The position numbers and the translations under genes are program-made. Source: Candidatus Polarisedimenticola svalbardensis (GTDB lineage Bacteria; Acidobacteriota; Polarisedimenticolia; Polarisedimenticolales; Polarisedimenticolaceae). Taken from it: 64,000 nt of DNA. The DNA lies in assembly GCA_014764515.1 (NCBI GenBank), contig JACXWD010000007.1, positions 1 to 64,000 on the forward strand. The letters are read 5' to 3'. Shown in pieces: positions 27,740 to 36,555 of the stretch. Positions within the stretch are counted from its first letter, which is position 1. Each line of letters starts with the position of its first letter. The notes beneath the pieces are model-generated. The model saw nothing but the letters and a program-made list of their open reading frames with translations, had not been told where the DNA came from and ran no database searches.

Positions 27740-28876
27740 CTATTCCTCGTCGGAGGAGGCGGCCCCTTCCGTGTTGATCACCATAACCACCGAGGCGGTG
27801 GAAAGGCGCGCACGCTCCCTTACAAACGGCATGGCCGGGTTGGAGCAGATCTCCAGCAGTCCGCCGAACCCGGCCGCCCCGGCTTCTCCGGCGTCGATAC
27901 CCAGCGCACGCAGTTCGCCGGCGGCCTGGGCGGCCCGGTCATCTTCGATAGCAACGATCCCGTCCAGACCGCCGCGGATCCAGGGCCAGGCAGGCGAAGA
28001 CAGCAACCCGCAGTTCAACCCGGTCATCACCGACTTGTGAGGTCCGGGAACCATCTCCGGGCGGCCGGCCTTGAGGGAGGCCAGCGCGGTAGCCGCCGAA
28101 ACCGGCTCCACTCCCAGCATCCGCGGCATGGAGGAACCGCTCAGTGCGAAATAGTGCCGCACCGCAGCGGTTGCCAGGGACCCGACACCGACCTGCACCA
28201 GGACCAGGTCGGGCCGGCCGATGCCGAGTTCCAGCATCTGCTCCCCGGCCTCCTGAAAGAGGGTGTCGTAACCGTCTACGATCCAGGAAGGAACCTCTTC
28301 ATAGAGGTCCCATCCGGTGTCCTGGACCAGCAGTGAGCCGGCCTCGTCCTCGGCACAGGCGGCGGCGGCGGCCACCGCATCGTCGTAGTCGCCGTTCACT
28401 ACCACGACCTCGGCGCCGTGGGAACGGATCGCGTCAACCCGGGATGCCTTGATGTGATGGGGCACAAACACCCTGGCCCACAGACCCAGACGTTCCGCCA
28501 TGCTGGCCACCGCCCGTCCATGGTTGCCGTCGGTGGCGGTCACCAGTTCAAGCGGGCGGAGTGGTTCCAGGAGGGCGTACAGTTCCTCCAGCCCTTCCCA
28601 GCTTCCCATGCCCAGGCCGAGCTTGCGGCTCAACAGGGTGTACACCGCCCACGAAGCACCCAGGATCTTGAACGACGGCAGGCCGAGCCGGTCCGACTCA
28701 TCCTTCATCAGCAGTTCGCCGATACCGAGACGGCCGGCCAGCGCTTTCAGACGATAAAGCGGGGTGACCTCGTACTCCGGCAGGCGCCGGTGGAAGATGA
28801 GGGGCTCCATGGAGCGCTGTACCGACGGCAGTACCCGGGGCGAGGTCGGGTTCGGGAATAATGTGGGACCTGCCAT
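27740..28876 (-). CDS. PLP-dependent diaminopropionate ammonia-lyase-like enzyme
   Basis: 378 aa, fold-type II PLP enzyme. LIFHRRLPEYEVTPL (about residues 26-40) and KDESDRLGLPSFKILGASWA (58-77) are characteristic of diaminopropionate ammonia-lyase (DpaL/YgeX), with Lys70 as the PLP lysine. ATDGNHGRAVA and a Gly-rich phosphate loop (VGVGSLATAAV) follow. It would convert 2,3-diaminopropionate (and possibly serine) to pyruvate and ammonia. Slightly shorter than E. coli YgeX (about 400 aa). No purine/xanthine catabolic genes of the ygeX type adjoin it, so a related threonine/serine-type lyase cannot be ruled out. Confidence 0.82.
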   Translation of the reverse strand: MAGPTLFPNPTSPRVLPSVQRSMEPLIFHRRLPEYEVTPLYRLKALAGRLGIGELLMKDESDRLGLPSFKILGASWAVYTLLSRKLGLGMGSWEGLEELYALLEPLRPLELVTATDGNHGRAVASMAERLGLWARVFVPHHIKASRVDAIRSHGAEVVVVNGDYDDAVAAAAACAEDEAGSLLVQDTGWDLYEEVPSWIVDGYDTLFQEAGEQMLELGIGRPDLVLVQVGVGSLATAAVRHYFALSGSSMPRMLGVEPVSAATALASLKAGRPEMVPGPHKSVMTGLNCGLLSSPAWPWIRGGLDGIVAIEDDRAAQAAGELRALGIDAGEAGAAGFGGLLEICSNPAMPFVRERARLSTASVVMVINTEGAASSDEE

Positions 28877-28898
28877 GGCCGGACCATTGTAGCCCGGT

Positions 28899-29492
28899 TC
28901 AGCCTGCCGACAGACCTTTCAGGGCAAAATCGATGATCCGGCCGGCATCGGAGGTCAGGCGATAGTTGCGGTCGCTGAGCACCCAGTTGGTGGCCGCTTC
29001 GTCGAGGATGCCGAACAACGCCTTGGTGGCGAACCAGACGTCCAGGTCCCGGCGAACGGTGCCTTCCTCCTTGCCCTGCTCCAGGATGGCGGCGACCCGG
29101 TTGAAATATTCCCGCAACTGCCTGCTGCGACTGTAGACGTCCATGAATCGTGCCGAATGCCGGAGCTCGATCTGGAACACGGTGGCCAGTTCACGGTCAC
29201 GGCCCAGATTGGTGAGATGCAGTTCCACGATCCGCTGCAACCGCTCGAGAGCGGTCTCGGCGCCGGCCATGTCTTCCTTCCCCAGCGCCAGGAACTGTTC
29301 CATGGAGTCCTCGAAGATGGCGTCCAGGATCTTTTCCTTGGATTCGAAGTAGGTGTACACGGTGCCGGTGGCCACGTTGGCCGTTTTTGCAATGTCCCCG
29401 ATCCGGGTGCGGTAAAAACCGTCCCCGGCGAACAACCGGACAGCCGCGGCCAGGATCCGGCTGCGTTTCTCTTCTTTTCGGGCCGGCTCCAT
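28899..29492 (-). CDS. TetR-family regulator, FadR (Bacillus)-like
   Basis: 197 aa from the ATG at 29492 (GGAGG 5 nt upstream; an adjacent TTG would add one residue). HTH TRIGDIAKTANVATGTVYTY (about residues 29-48) is typical of TetR proteins, and the ligand domain resembles that of Bacillus FadR, which is released from DNA by long-chain acyl-CoA. It is divergent from a fadN-fadA-fadE operon, the same linkage as in the FadR regulon. Putative operators lie just downstream of both predicted promoters. It is therefore the likely acyl-CoA-responsive repressor of fatty-acid degradation; this is strong inference, not proof. Confidence 0.87.
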   Translation of the reverse strand: MEPARKEEKRSRILAAAVRLFAGDGFYRTRIGDIAKTANVATGTVYTYFESKEKILDAIFEDSMEQFLALGKEDMAGAETALERLQRIVELHLTNLGRDRELATVFQIELRHSARFMDVYSRSRQLREYFNRVAAILEQGKEEGTVRRDLDVWFATKALFGILDEAATNWVLSDRNYRLTSDAGRIIDFALKGLSAG

Positions 29493-29504
29493 CAAAGCCT
29501 CCAG

Positions 29505-29521
29505 AATGAACTTAGTTCATT
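29505..29521. promoter_or_regulatory. Putative FadR-type operator, regulator side
   Basis: AATGAACTTAGTTCATT is a 17-bp palindrome with perfect 8-bp arms around one central base. It sits between the predicted minus-strand promoter at 29530-29558 and the start codon of the TetR gene, about 15 bp upstream of that start. Position and symmetry fit an autoregulatory operator. Confidence 0.65.
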
Positions 29522-29529
29522 TCACTGCA

Positions 29530-29558
29530 AGTTTACGGTGGTTGAAGGCGAATCGCAA
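29530..29558 (-). promoter_or_regulatory. Predicted promoter of the TetR regulator gene
   Basis: Read on the minus strand, TTGCGA (29558-29553) and TAAACT (29535-29530) are spaced by exactly 17 nt. Four of six bases match the sigma-70 consensus in each hexamer. The palindrome at 29505-29521 falls just past the expected transcription start. Confidence 0.5.
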
Positions 29559-29622
29559 GCTTTGGAATAATATTATCATCTCCTTTTGTTCTATATATTT
29601 ACCAAAGATGTCCACCATTTGC

Positions 29623-29651
29623 TTGACTCGGAAACACAATGAGCGCACACT
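29623..29651 (+). promoter_or_regulatory. Predicted promoter of the fadN-fadA-fadE operon
   Basis: TTGACT at 29623-29628 (five of six consensus bases) and CACACT at 29646-29651 (weak) are 17 nt apart, in an AT-rich spacer unlike the coding DNA around it. The second operator candidate (29660-29672) lies at about +3 to +15. Confidence 0.45.
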
Positions 29652-29659
29652 TAACTTAT

Positions 29660-29672
29660 TGAACATTATTCA
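29660..29672. promoter_or_regulatory. Putative second FadR-type operator, fadN side
   Basis: TGAACATTATTCA keeps the TGAA/TTCA arms of the palindrome at 29505-29521 and matches its 13-bp core at 10 positions. It lies between the predicted fadN promoter and the fadN start codon, where a bound repressor would block transcription. Confidence 0.5.
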
Positions 29673-29714
29673 TTTCCGGCGCCGTCCCGGCACCGGCACG
29701 GAAGAGGAATGGCC

Positions 29715-32075
29715 ATGGCGCGAAAGATCGAGAAGGTTGCAGTGCTCGGAAGCGGCGTAATGGGCAGCGCCATCGCCGCCCACCTGGCCAACGCGGGGAT
29801 CCCTTCCGTCGTCCTGGATATCGTCCCCAAGGACCCTGAGGCGGACCGCAACCAGATTGTCGACGGTGCAATCCGGGCCGCCCTGAAGGCGAAGCCGGCG
29901 CCGTTCTTCCACAAGCGGTTGGCCGGCATGATCACAACCGGCAACTTCGATGATGACTGGGAACTGGTCCGTGATGCGGACTGGATCATCGAAGTGGTCA
30001 AGGAAGATCTCGCGATCAAGAAGATGGTCCTGGCCAGGGCGGCGGAATTCCGCAAGGCCGGATCGGTGATCAGCTCCAACACTTCCGGGCTCTCCGCCGC
30101 AGCGATGTGCGATGGCCTGGACGATGATTTCCGAAAACATTTCCTGGTGACCCACTTCTTCAACCCGCCCCGGTACCTCCACCTGCTGGAAATCATCCCC
30201 GGCCCGGACTCCGATCCGGCGGTCCTTGACGAGATCGCCGAGTTCGTCGATCTGCGCCTGGGCAAAGGGGTAGTTCACGGACGGGATACGCCGAACTTCG
30301 TCGCCAACCGGGTCGGTGTATTCGGCATGCTGGACGCGATCAAGGCGATGGAAGAGCTGGGGCTGACGGTTGAGGATGTGGATGCTCTCACCGGCCCCCT
30401 GGTCGGCCACCCCAAGAGCGCCAGTTTCCGCACCGCCGACCTGGTCGGCCTGGACACCTTCGTCGCCGTGGCCGGCAATGTCTACAACGGCTGTCCCGAC
30501 GATGAGAATCGTCTTTCGTTCGAGACGCCGGAAGTCCTTGAAAAGATGCTGGCGAAAGGACTCCTGGGCGGCAAGTCCGGTGGAGGGTTCTACCGCAAGA
30601 AAAAGACCGCCGAAGGTAAGCAGATCCTCACTCTGGATCTCGCAACCATGGAATACCGGGAGCGGATCAAGCCGAAGTTCCCGGAGGTGGACGCGATCCG
30701 GGAAGCGCCGCTGTCCGAACGGCTCAAGGGTCTGGCATTCGGGAAAGGCAAGGCTGCCGAGTTCACCTGGCGGACATTGAGTCGGTTGTTTTCCTACTGT
30801 GCGTTCCGGGTCGGCGAGATCTGCGATACGCCCAAGCCGATAGACGACGGGATGCGCTGGGGATTCGGCTGGAAGAAAGGGCCGTTTGAGATCTGGGATC
30901 TCCTGGGTGTCTCGAAGGTCGCCGAGCGGATGAAAGCCGACGGAGTCCGGCTGCCGGACTGGATCACTCCCCTTCTGGAAAGAGACGACCCTTCCTTCTA
31001 CACCCTGGTGAACGGCGTTCCGGCGATCTGGGATCCGGCCGCAGGCGACTACCGGGCCGAACCGCCGGACCCGGGCAAGATCTCGCTGGCGGTACTCAAG
31101 AAGAGTAGCGGCGTGGTGCAGTCCAACGCCGGCGCCAGCCTGTTGGACCTGGGTGACGGCATCGCCGGCCTGGAGTTCCATTCCAGGATGAACTCCCTGG
31201 GAGGCGACATTATCGGCATGGTCGGCAAAGCCCTGGCGATCGTGGACGAGAAGTTCGACGGCCTGGTTGTAGGCAACCAGGGGACCAACTTCTCCGTTGG
31301 CGCCAACCTGATGATGATCCTCATGGCGGCCCAGGAACAGAACTGGGAAGACCTGGACCTGATGATTCGGGCGTTCCAGCGAGCCACCATGGGCATGAAA
31401 TATGCCGGAAAACCGGTGGTGGTGGCGCCGTTCGGCATGGCCCTGGGCGGCGGGGCCGAGTTCACACTCCACGGCCAGCGCACCCGGGCTTCCGCCGAGA
31501 CCTACATCGGACTGGTGGAGCTGGGAGCCGGCGTCGTGCCGGCCGGCGGCGGTTGCAAGGAACTCTACCTCAGGAATCTGGAGCGCTGGACCGGCACTAC
31601 AGGCCTCCTGACCCCGGTGCAGCAGACCTTCGAAACCATCGGCATGGCCAAGGTGGCCACAAGCGCGGTAGAAGCCAGGGACCTGGGGTTCCTGAGGGAG
31701 AGCGACCCGATCACCATGAACCCGTACCGGTTGATCAGCGACGCCAAGGCGACGGCTCTCTCCATGGTCCGGGAAGGTTTCAGGGCCGGTGCGCCCCGGA
31801 CCGACATCCCGGTGATGGGACGGGCCGGCAAGGCCGCCATCGAAGTCGCCATCTACAACATGGAAGAAGGCCGCTTCATCAGCAGCCACGACCGCAAGAT
31901 CGCACGGAAGCTGGGACACATCCTTTGCGGCGGTGACCTGACCGGAACCCAGCGCGTCAGCGAACAGTACCTCCTGGACCTTGAGCGGGAGGCCTTCCTT
32001 TCGCTCCTGGGCGAGAGAAAAACCCTGGAGCGGATCCAGAGCCTGCTCAAAACCGGCAAGCCCCTGAGGAACTAG
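29715..32075 (+). CDS. fadN: Fatty acid beta-oxidation protein FadN: 3-hydroxyacyl-CoA dehydrogenase/enoyl-CoA hydratase
   Basis: 786 aa from the ATG at 29715 (GAAGAGGA 6 nt upstream; ATG 29709 abuts that site and is less likely). N-terminal NAD-binding domain with VLGSGVMGSAIAAHLANAG (about residues 8-26), dehydrogenase C-terminal domains, then a crotonase domain in the last third (VGNQGTNFSVGANLMMI and FGMALGGGAEF). The dehydrogenase-first order and length match Bacillus FadN (789 aa), not E. coli FadB. It catalyses hydration and NAD-dependent oxidation of acyl-CoA intermediates. First gene of fadN-fadA-fadE. Confidence 0.94.
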   Translation: MARKIEKVAVLGSGVMGSAIAAHLANAGIPSVVLDIVPKDPEADRNQIVDGAIRAALKAKPAPFFHKRLAGMITTGNFDDDWELVRDADWIIEVVKEDLAIKKMVLARAAEFRKAGSVISSNTSGLSAAAMCDGLDDDFRKHFLVTHFFNPPRYLHLLEIIPGPDSDPAVLDEIAEFVDLRLGKGVVHGRDTPNFVANRVGVFGMLDAIKAMEELGLTVEDVDALTGPLVGHPKSASFRTADLVGLDTFVAVAGNVYNGCPDDENRLSFETPEVLEKMLAKGLLGGKSGGGFYRKKKTAEGKQILTLDLATMEYRERIKPKFPEVDAIREAPLSERLKGLAFGKGKAAEFTWRTLSRLFSYCAFRVGEICDTPKPIDDGMRWGFGWKKGPFEIWDLLGVSKVAERMKADGVRLPDWITPLLERDDPSFYTLVNGVPAIWDPAAGDYRAEPPDPGKISLAVLKKSSGVVQSNAGASLLDLGDGIAGLEFHSRMNSLGGDIIGMVGKALAIVDEKFDGLVVGNQGTNFSVGANLMMILMAAQEQNWEDLDLMIRAFQRATMGMKYAGKPVVVAPFGMALGGGAEFTLHGQRTRASAETYIGLVELGAGVVPAGGGCKELYLRNLERWTGTTGLLTPVQQTFETIGMAKVATSAVEARDLGFLRESDPITMNPYRLISDAKATALSMVREGFRAGAPRTDIPVMGRAGKAAIEVAIYNMEEGRFISSHDRKIARKLGHILCGGDLTGTQRVSEQYLLDLEREAFLSLLGERKTLERIQSLLKTGKPLRN

Positions 32076-32078
32076 ACC

Positions 32079-33266
32079 ATGACCATGCAGCAAGCTTATA
32101 TCGTGGCAGCGAAACGCACCGCCGTCGGCCGTGCAAAAAAAGGGAGTCTGGCGGAAACCCGCCCCGACGACATGGCGGTGGCGGTGGTGAACGATCTGCT
32201 GGCGTCCGGCGGCATCGACCCGGGCCTGGTGGACGACGTCATCCTCGGATGCGCTTTCCCGGAAGGCGAACAGGGCATGAATTTCGCCCGCCAGGTGGTG
32301 CTGTTGTCCGGCCTGCCGGCCACCACCAGCGCCATGACCATCAACCGGTTCTGTTCCTCCGGCCTGGAGGCGATCCATCTTGCGGCATTGAAGGTAGGGT
32401 CGGGAACCGCCGGCTGCGTCATCGCCGGCGGCGCCGAGACCATGACCATGATCCCGATGGGAGGCAACGGGTTCGCTCCGAATCCGGCCCTGACGGAAGA
32501 GCGGGTCGGAGCCTACCTGGGCATGGGGCTGACCGCCGAACGGGTGGCCCAGGAAGACGGCATCTCCCGGGAAGACCAGGACGCCTTCGCCCTGGACAGC
32601 AACCTCAAGGCTGTTGCCGCCATCGAAGGAGGCCGGTTCGAAGAACAGATCAGCGCCCTGACGATCCGCAAGACGGTTCCGTCGGGCAAGGGCTGGAAAA
32701 CGGTGACGACGGAAACCGAGTTCAAGGTGGATGAAGGCCCCCGGGCCGACACCAGCCTGGCGGCCCTGGCCAAATTGAAACCGGCCTTCCTCGCCGGCGG
32801 CACGGTGACCGCCGGAAACTCCAGCCAGATGAGTGACGGCGCCGCCGCCGTCATGGTCGCCTCGGAATCGTTCGTCAAGGAACATGGCCTCAAGCCGCTG
32901 GCCCGGTTCGCAGGCTACGCCACCGCCGGCCTGGATCCTGAAGTGATGGGACTGGGGCCGGTGTACGCCGTGCCGAAGCTGTTGAAGGCGACCGGCGTGG
33001 CCCTGGCGGATATCGACGTCATCGAACTGAACGAGGCGTTCGCAGCCCAGGGCTTGGCCGTGATGAAGCGCCTGGAACTCGACCCGTCCCGGGTCAACGT
33101 CAACGGTGGCGCCATCGCCCTTGGCCACCCGCTGGGTTGCACCGGGGCCAAGTTGACCACCCAGGCGATCCACGAACTGGCGCGGATCAAAGGCCGTTAC
33201 GCAATGGTAACCATGTGCGTCGGTGGCGGCATGGGCGCCGCTGGACTCCTGGAGCTGGCCGACTAG
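32079..33266 (+). CDS. fadA: Acetyl-CoA acyltransferase (3-ketoacyl-CoA thiolase) FadA
   Basis: 395 aa; ATG at 32079 with GAGGA 8 nt upstream, three bases after the fadN stop. Thiolase active site complete: nucleophile Cys92 ([12 protein letters not shown]), catalytic His in [15 protein letters not shown] (about residue 350) and the second Cys in [12 protein letters not shown] (about 381). Cleaves 3-ketoacyl-CoA with CoA to acetyl-CoA and a shortened acyl-CoA. Length matches Bacillus FadA (391 aa). Confidence 0.96.
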   Translation: MTMQQAYIVAAKRTAVGRAKKGSLAETRPDDMAVAVVNDLLASGGIDPGLVDDVILGCAFPEGEQGMNFARQVVLLSGLPATTSAMTINRFCSSGLEAIHLAALKVGSGTAGCVIAGGAETMTMIPMGGNGFAPNPALTEERVGAYLGMGLTAERVAQEDGISREDQDAFALDSNLKAVAAIEGGRFEEQISALTIRKTVPSGKGWKTVTTETEFKVDEGPRADTSLAALAKLKPAFLAGGTVTAGNSSQMSDGAAAVMVASESFVKEHGLKPLARFAGYATAGLDPEVMGLGPVYAVPKLLKATGVALADIDVIELNEAFAAQGLAVMKRLELDPSRVNVNGGAIALGHPLGCTGAKLTTQAIHELARIKGRYAMVTMCVGGGMGAAGLLELAD

Positions 33267-33286
33267 ATTTATTAACAGGAAACAAG

Positions 33287-33302
33287 CCGGCCCAAAGGCC
33301 GG
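33287..33302 (+). other. Intercistronic hairpin between fadA and fadE
   Basis: CCGGCC-CAAA-GGCCGG, a perfect 6-bp GC stem with a 4-nt loop in the 51-nt gap between fadA and fadE. No U-tract follows, so it is more likely an mRNA stability or processing element than a terminator. Confidence 0.45.
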
Positions 33303-33317
33303 AAAGCGAGGCAGGAC

Positions 33318-35126
33318 ATGGCGACGGAAGAAAAGGAAATGAAAGTGACCCGGGGCTGCAACTTCCTGGTGGACGAGGCATCCCTTGACGACGTCTTCAT
33401 CCCCGAAGAGTTCGATGAAGAGCAGCAGATGGTCGGTCAGCTCGCCAGGGACTTTTACGACGGCAGCGTCGCCCCGGTCAATGACGAAATCGAAGCGTTG
33501 GCCGATGGGGTCACGGTGAATCTCCTAAAAGAGGCCGGCGAGCTGGGCCTCTTGAGCGTGGACCTGCCGGAGCGCTTCGGCGGTTTCGCCCAGACCAAGG
33601 CTGTGAGCATGCTTGTGGCGGAAAGCCTGTGCAAGAACGCCTCGTTCAACACAGCGTTCAGCTGCCATACCGGGATCGGGTCGTTGCCGATCGTTTATTT
33701 CGGCACCGAGGAGCAAAAGCAGAAATTCCTCCCGGGCCTGGCCACCGGCGAGATCATCGGCGCCTACGCCCTGACCGAGGCCGGCAGCGGCAGCGACGCC
33801 CTGGCCGCCCGGACCACGGCGGTACTCAACGACGAAGGCACTGAATACGTCCTCAACGGCGAGAAGCTGTTCATTACCAACGGCAACTTCGCCGACCTGT
33901 TCATCGTGTTCGCCAAGGTGGACGGAGAACAGTTCACTGCGTTCATCATCGAGAAGAACAACGAAGGCCTGTCCCTGGGCGCCGAAGAGAAGAAGATGGG
34001 GATCAAGGGCTCCTCAACGACCTCGGTGATCCTGCAGGACGCGAAAGTTCCGGTCGAGAACGTCCTGGGCGAGATCGGCAATGGCGCCAGGATCGCCTTC
34101 AACATCCTGAACGTCGGCCGGTTCAAGCTGGCCGCCGCTGTTACCGGCGGTGGGATCGCCGCCATGAAGGAAACGGTGGAGTACGCCAAGGGCAGGCAGC
34201 AGTTCGGCCGGCCTATCGCAGAATTCGGGATGGTGCAGCATAAAATCGCCGAATCCCTCAGTCGTCTTTATGCGGCCCGATCCGCGATCTACCGCACCGC
34301 CGGTTATATCGACCAGAACATCGCCACCATCGACGTCACCGACCCGGAACGGGACAGCAAGGTCATCGATTCCGCCATCCGGGAGTACATGGTGGAGTGT
34401 TCCATCCTGAAGGTGTTCTGTTCCGAGGCCCTGGATTACACCGTGGACGAAGTTGTCCAGATTTACGGTGGGTACGGCTATACCCAGGAGTACGGTGCAG
34501 AGCGGTACTACCGGGACAGTCGCATCAACCGGATATTTGAAGGGACCAACGAGATCAACCGGATCGTGGTCGGCGGCGAGGTCATGAAGCGGGCCGCCAA
34601 AAACTCGATCCCCCTGTTCGCCCGGGCCAAGGCTCTGCTGGACGAGTTGACCGGGTTCCCGGATCTTGGTGACGATGACGACACCTCGTTCCTGGCAAAT
34701 GAAAGGAAGCTGGTAAACCAGGCTCGGAAGATCGTGTACCTGGCAGCCGGCACCATGGGCCAGACCCTGGGCATGAAGCTGCAGGACGTCTGGGGCCATG
34801 AGGAGCTCCTGGGGCTGCTTGCCGATCTGATCATGGAAACGTACGCCATGGACTCGGCCGTGCTCCGGACGATGAAGCTCAAGGAACGGGGCGCCCCTGA
34901 CGTGGACACCTTCCATTCCGCCCTTACCCGGTTGTACTGCAACGAAGCGATGGCCAGGATGGAGATCACCGCCAGGACCCTGCTTTCGGCCATCGTGGAA
35001 GGAGACGACCTGAGCATGGCGCTGTCGGGCCTGCGGCGCACCGCCAAGTACGCACCGGCCAACACCGTCGCGCTCCGCCGGGAAATCGCCGAATACGCCG
35101 CGTCCCACGACGACTGGGGACTCTAG
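33318..35126 (+). CDS. fadE: Acyl-CoA dehydrogenase FadE-like
   Basis: 602 aa, ATG after GCGAGG. Acyl-CoA dehydrogenase fold: ALTEAGSGSDALAA (about residues 152-165), KLFITNGNFADLFIVFAKV, then the flavin domain GRQQFGRPIAEFGMVQHKI (about 293-311), VDEVVQIYGGYGYTQEYGAE with the usual catalytic-Glu region, and FEGTNEINR. The C-terminal extension of about 180 aa is typical of the long FadE/VLCAD-like group and of Bacillus FadE (594 aa). Introduces the trans-2 double bond using FAD; electrons would go to ETF, which is not encoded here. Confidence 0.94.
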   Translation: MATEEKEMKVTRGCNFLVDEASLDDVFIPEEFDEEQQMVGQLARDFYDGSVAPVNDEIEALADGVTVNLLKEAGELGLLSVDLPERFGGFAQTKAVSMLVAESLCKNASFNTAFSCHTGIGSLPIVYFGTEEQKQKFLPGLATGEIIGAYALTEAGSGSDALAARTTAVLNDEGTEYVLNGEKLFITNGNFADLFIVFAKVDGEQFTAFIIEKNNEGLSLGAEEKKMGIKGSSTTSVILQDAKVPVENVLGEIGNGARIAFNILNVGRFKLAAAVTGGGIAAMKETVEYAKGRQQFGRPIAEFGMVQHKIAESLSRLYAARSAIYRTAGYIDQNIATIDVTDPERDSKVIDSAIREYMVECSILKVFCSEALDYTVDEVVQIYGGYGYTQEYGAERYYRDSRINRIFEGTNEINRIVVGGEVMKRAAKNSIPLFARAKALLDELTGFPDLGDDDDTSFLANERKLVNQARKIVYLAAGTMGQTLGMKLQDVWGHEELLGLLADLIMETYAMDSAVLRTMKLKERGAPDVDTFHSALTRLYCNEAMARMEITARTLLSAIVEGDDLSMALSGLRRTAKYAPANTVALRREIAEYAASHDDWGL

Positions 35127-35132
35127 AGAAAC

Positions 35133-35234
35133 GGGGACATTGCACGTTATCTTTCAATAGTTATCGGACAGGCCGCTATAATCAGGCGGGAACCTGATCC
35201 AGAGAACTATTGAAAGATAATGTGCCATGTCCCC
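35133..35234. repeat. GGGGACA-family long inverted repeat, copy 2, spanning a start codon
   Basis: Two 30-nt arms (35133-35162 and 35205-35234) are inverted repeats matching at 28 of 30 positions, separated by 42 nt. The outer ends are GGGGACAT/ATGTCCCC; the inner 16 bp (TTATCTTTCAATAGTT) match perfectly. The right arm contains the ATG of the downstream permease. The loop contains TATAAT at 35177-35182. It lies 7 nt after the fadE stop and may also end that transcript. Confidence 0.9.
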
Positions 35235-36555
35235 ATTTATTGAGAGCTGGTTCCACGTTCGGGAGAGCGGCAGCAGCCTGCGAACCGAGGTTCTCGGCGG
35301 CCTGACCACCTTCCTCACCATGGTCTACATCGTGTTCGTGAACCCGGCGGTTCTTTCCGGCGCCGGCATGGACTTTGGCGCCGTCATGGTCGCCACCTGC
35401 CTGGCCGCCGGCATCGCCACCTGGACCATGGGGCTGGCGGCCAACTACCCGATCGCCATGGCGCCGGGCATGGGCGAGAACTTCTTCTTCCTCACGGTTG
35501 TAGTCGGCATGCAGGTGCCCTGGCGCATCGCCCTGGCTGCGGTGTTCGTTTCCGGCATCGTATTCGTCTTCATGAACCTTTTCCGTCTCCGGGAGATGCT
35601 GATCAACGCCGTCCCGACCTGTCTCAAGCACTCCATCGCCGCCGGCATCGGCCTGTTCATCGCCCTGATAGGGTTGAGGAACGGCGGGATCCTTCTCAAC
35701 GATGCCGGGCAGGGCCATTTCGTCATGGGTGACCTGACCCACCCTGCCACCCTCATCGCTCTGGTCGGTCTCACCCTTACGGTTGCAGCCATGGCCCGGG
35801 GCATCCAGGGAGCGGTACTGCTTGGAATCCTGTTCACAACCGCCCTGGCCTGGGGAGCCGGCCTGGTGGAGTGGCAGGGCCTGGTTTCGATGCCGCCCTC
35901 CCTGGCGCCGACCTTCCTGCAGCTGGACCTGTCGGGCCTGCTCACCCTGGAGATGCTGCCGGTGATCTTCATATTCCTGTTCATGGCGGTCTTCGACGCC
36001 GTGGGCACGCTGATCGGAATCGGCGAGCAGGGCGGATTCATGAAGGACGGCAAACTGCCACGGGCGGGGCGGGCTTTGACCGCCGACGCTACCGGCACGG
36101 TGGTCGGCTCCCTGCTGGGCACACCCACAGTCACCGCCTACATCGAGTCGGCCACAGGAGTGCAGGCCGGCGCCCGCACCGGCCTGGCCAACATGGTCAC
36201 CGGCACGCTGTTCTTCCTGGCGCTGTTCTTCTCGCCCCTGGCCAGGATGATCGGTGGCGGCATCGAGGTCGAGCCGGGTGTTTTCGTGAACCCGATGACG
36301 GCGCCGGCGCTGATCATCGTCGGCAGCCTCATGGCCCGCAGCGTTGCGAAAATCCCGTGGGAAGACATGACCGAGTCGTTCCCGGCATTCCTGGTGCTGG
36401 CCGGCATCCCGCTGTTCTGGTCCATCGCCGACGGTATCGCTTTCGGGTTCATCGCCTACCCGCTGCTGAAACTGCTTACCGGCCGGTACCGGGAGGTCTC
36501 GGCCCTGGTCTACATCGTCGGCGGCCTGCTGGCCCTGCGGTATATCTTCCTGTGA
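35227..36555 (+). CDS. NCS2-family nucleobase permease (AzgA/GhxP-like)
   Basis: 442 aa, strongly hydrophobic with about 12-14 membrane helices. The N-terminus ESGSSLRTEVLGGLTTFLTM followed by VYIVFVNPAVL is the AzgA hallmark, and MFFFGTLIG-like (FDAVGTLIGIGEQGG) and GTPTVTAYIESATGV motifs are present. These proteins import adenine, guanine or hypoxanthine with protons. The ATG start gives the family-typical N-terminal length but lies inside the right arm of an inverted repeat, with no clear Shine-Dalgarno. The stop overlaps the methyltransferase start by one base (TGATG). Confidence 0.9.
   Translation: MSPFIESWFHVRESGSSLRTEVLGGLTTFLTMVYIVFVNPAVLSGAGMDFGAVMVATCLAAGIATWTMGLAANYPIAMAPGMGENFFFLTVVVGMQVPWRIALAAVFVSGIVFVFMNLFRLREMLINAVPTCLKHSIAAGIGLFIALIGLRNGGILLNDAGQGHFVMGDLTHPATLIALVGLTLTVAAMARGIQGAVLLGILFTTALAWGAGLVEWQGLVSMPPSLAPTFLQLDLSGLLTLEMLPVIFIFLFMAVFDAVGTLIGIGEQGGFMKDGKLPRAGRALTADATGTVVGSLLGTPTVTAYIESATGVQAGARTGLANMVTGTLFFLALFFSPLARMIGGGIEVEPGVFVNPMTAPALIIVGSLMARSVAKIPWEDMTESFPAFLVLAGIPLFWSIADGIAFGFIAYPLLKLLTGRYREVSALVYIVGGLLALRYIFL

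Noticed and set aside
29670-33173. A 1167-codon open frame antisense to fadN and fadA
   Set aside because: It is the shadow of two highly conserved genes in GC-rich DNA; its composition (Gly/His/Gln-rich) resembles no protein family and it has no ribosome site.
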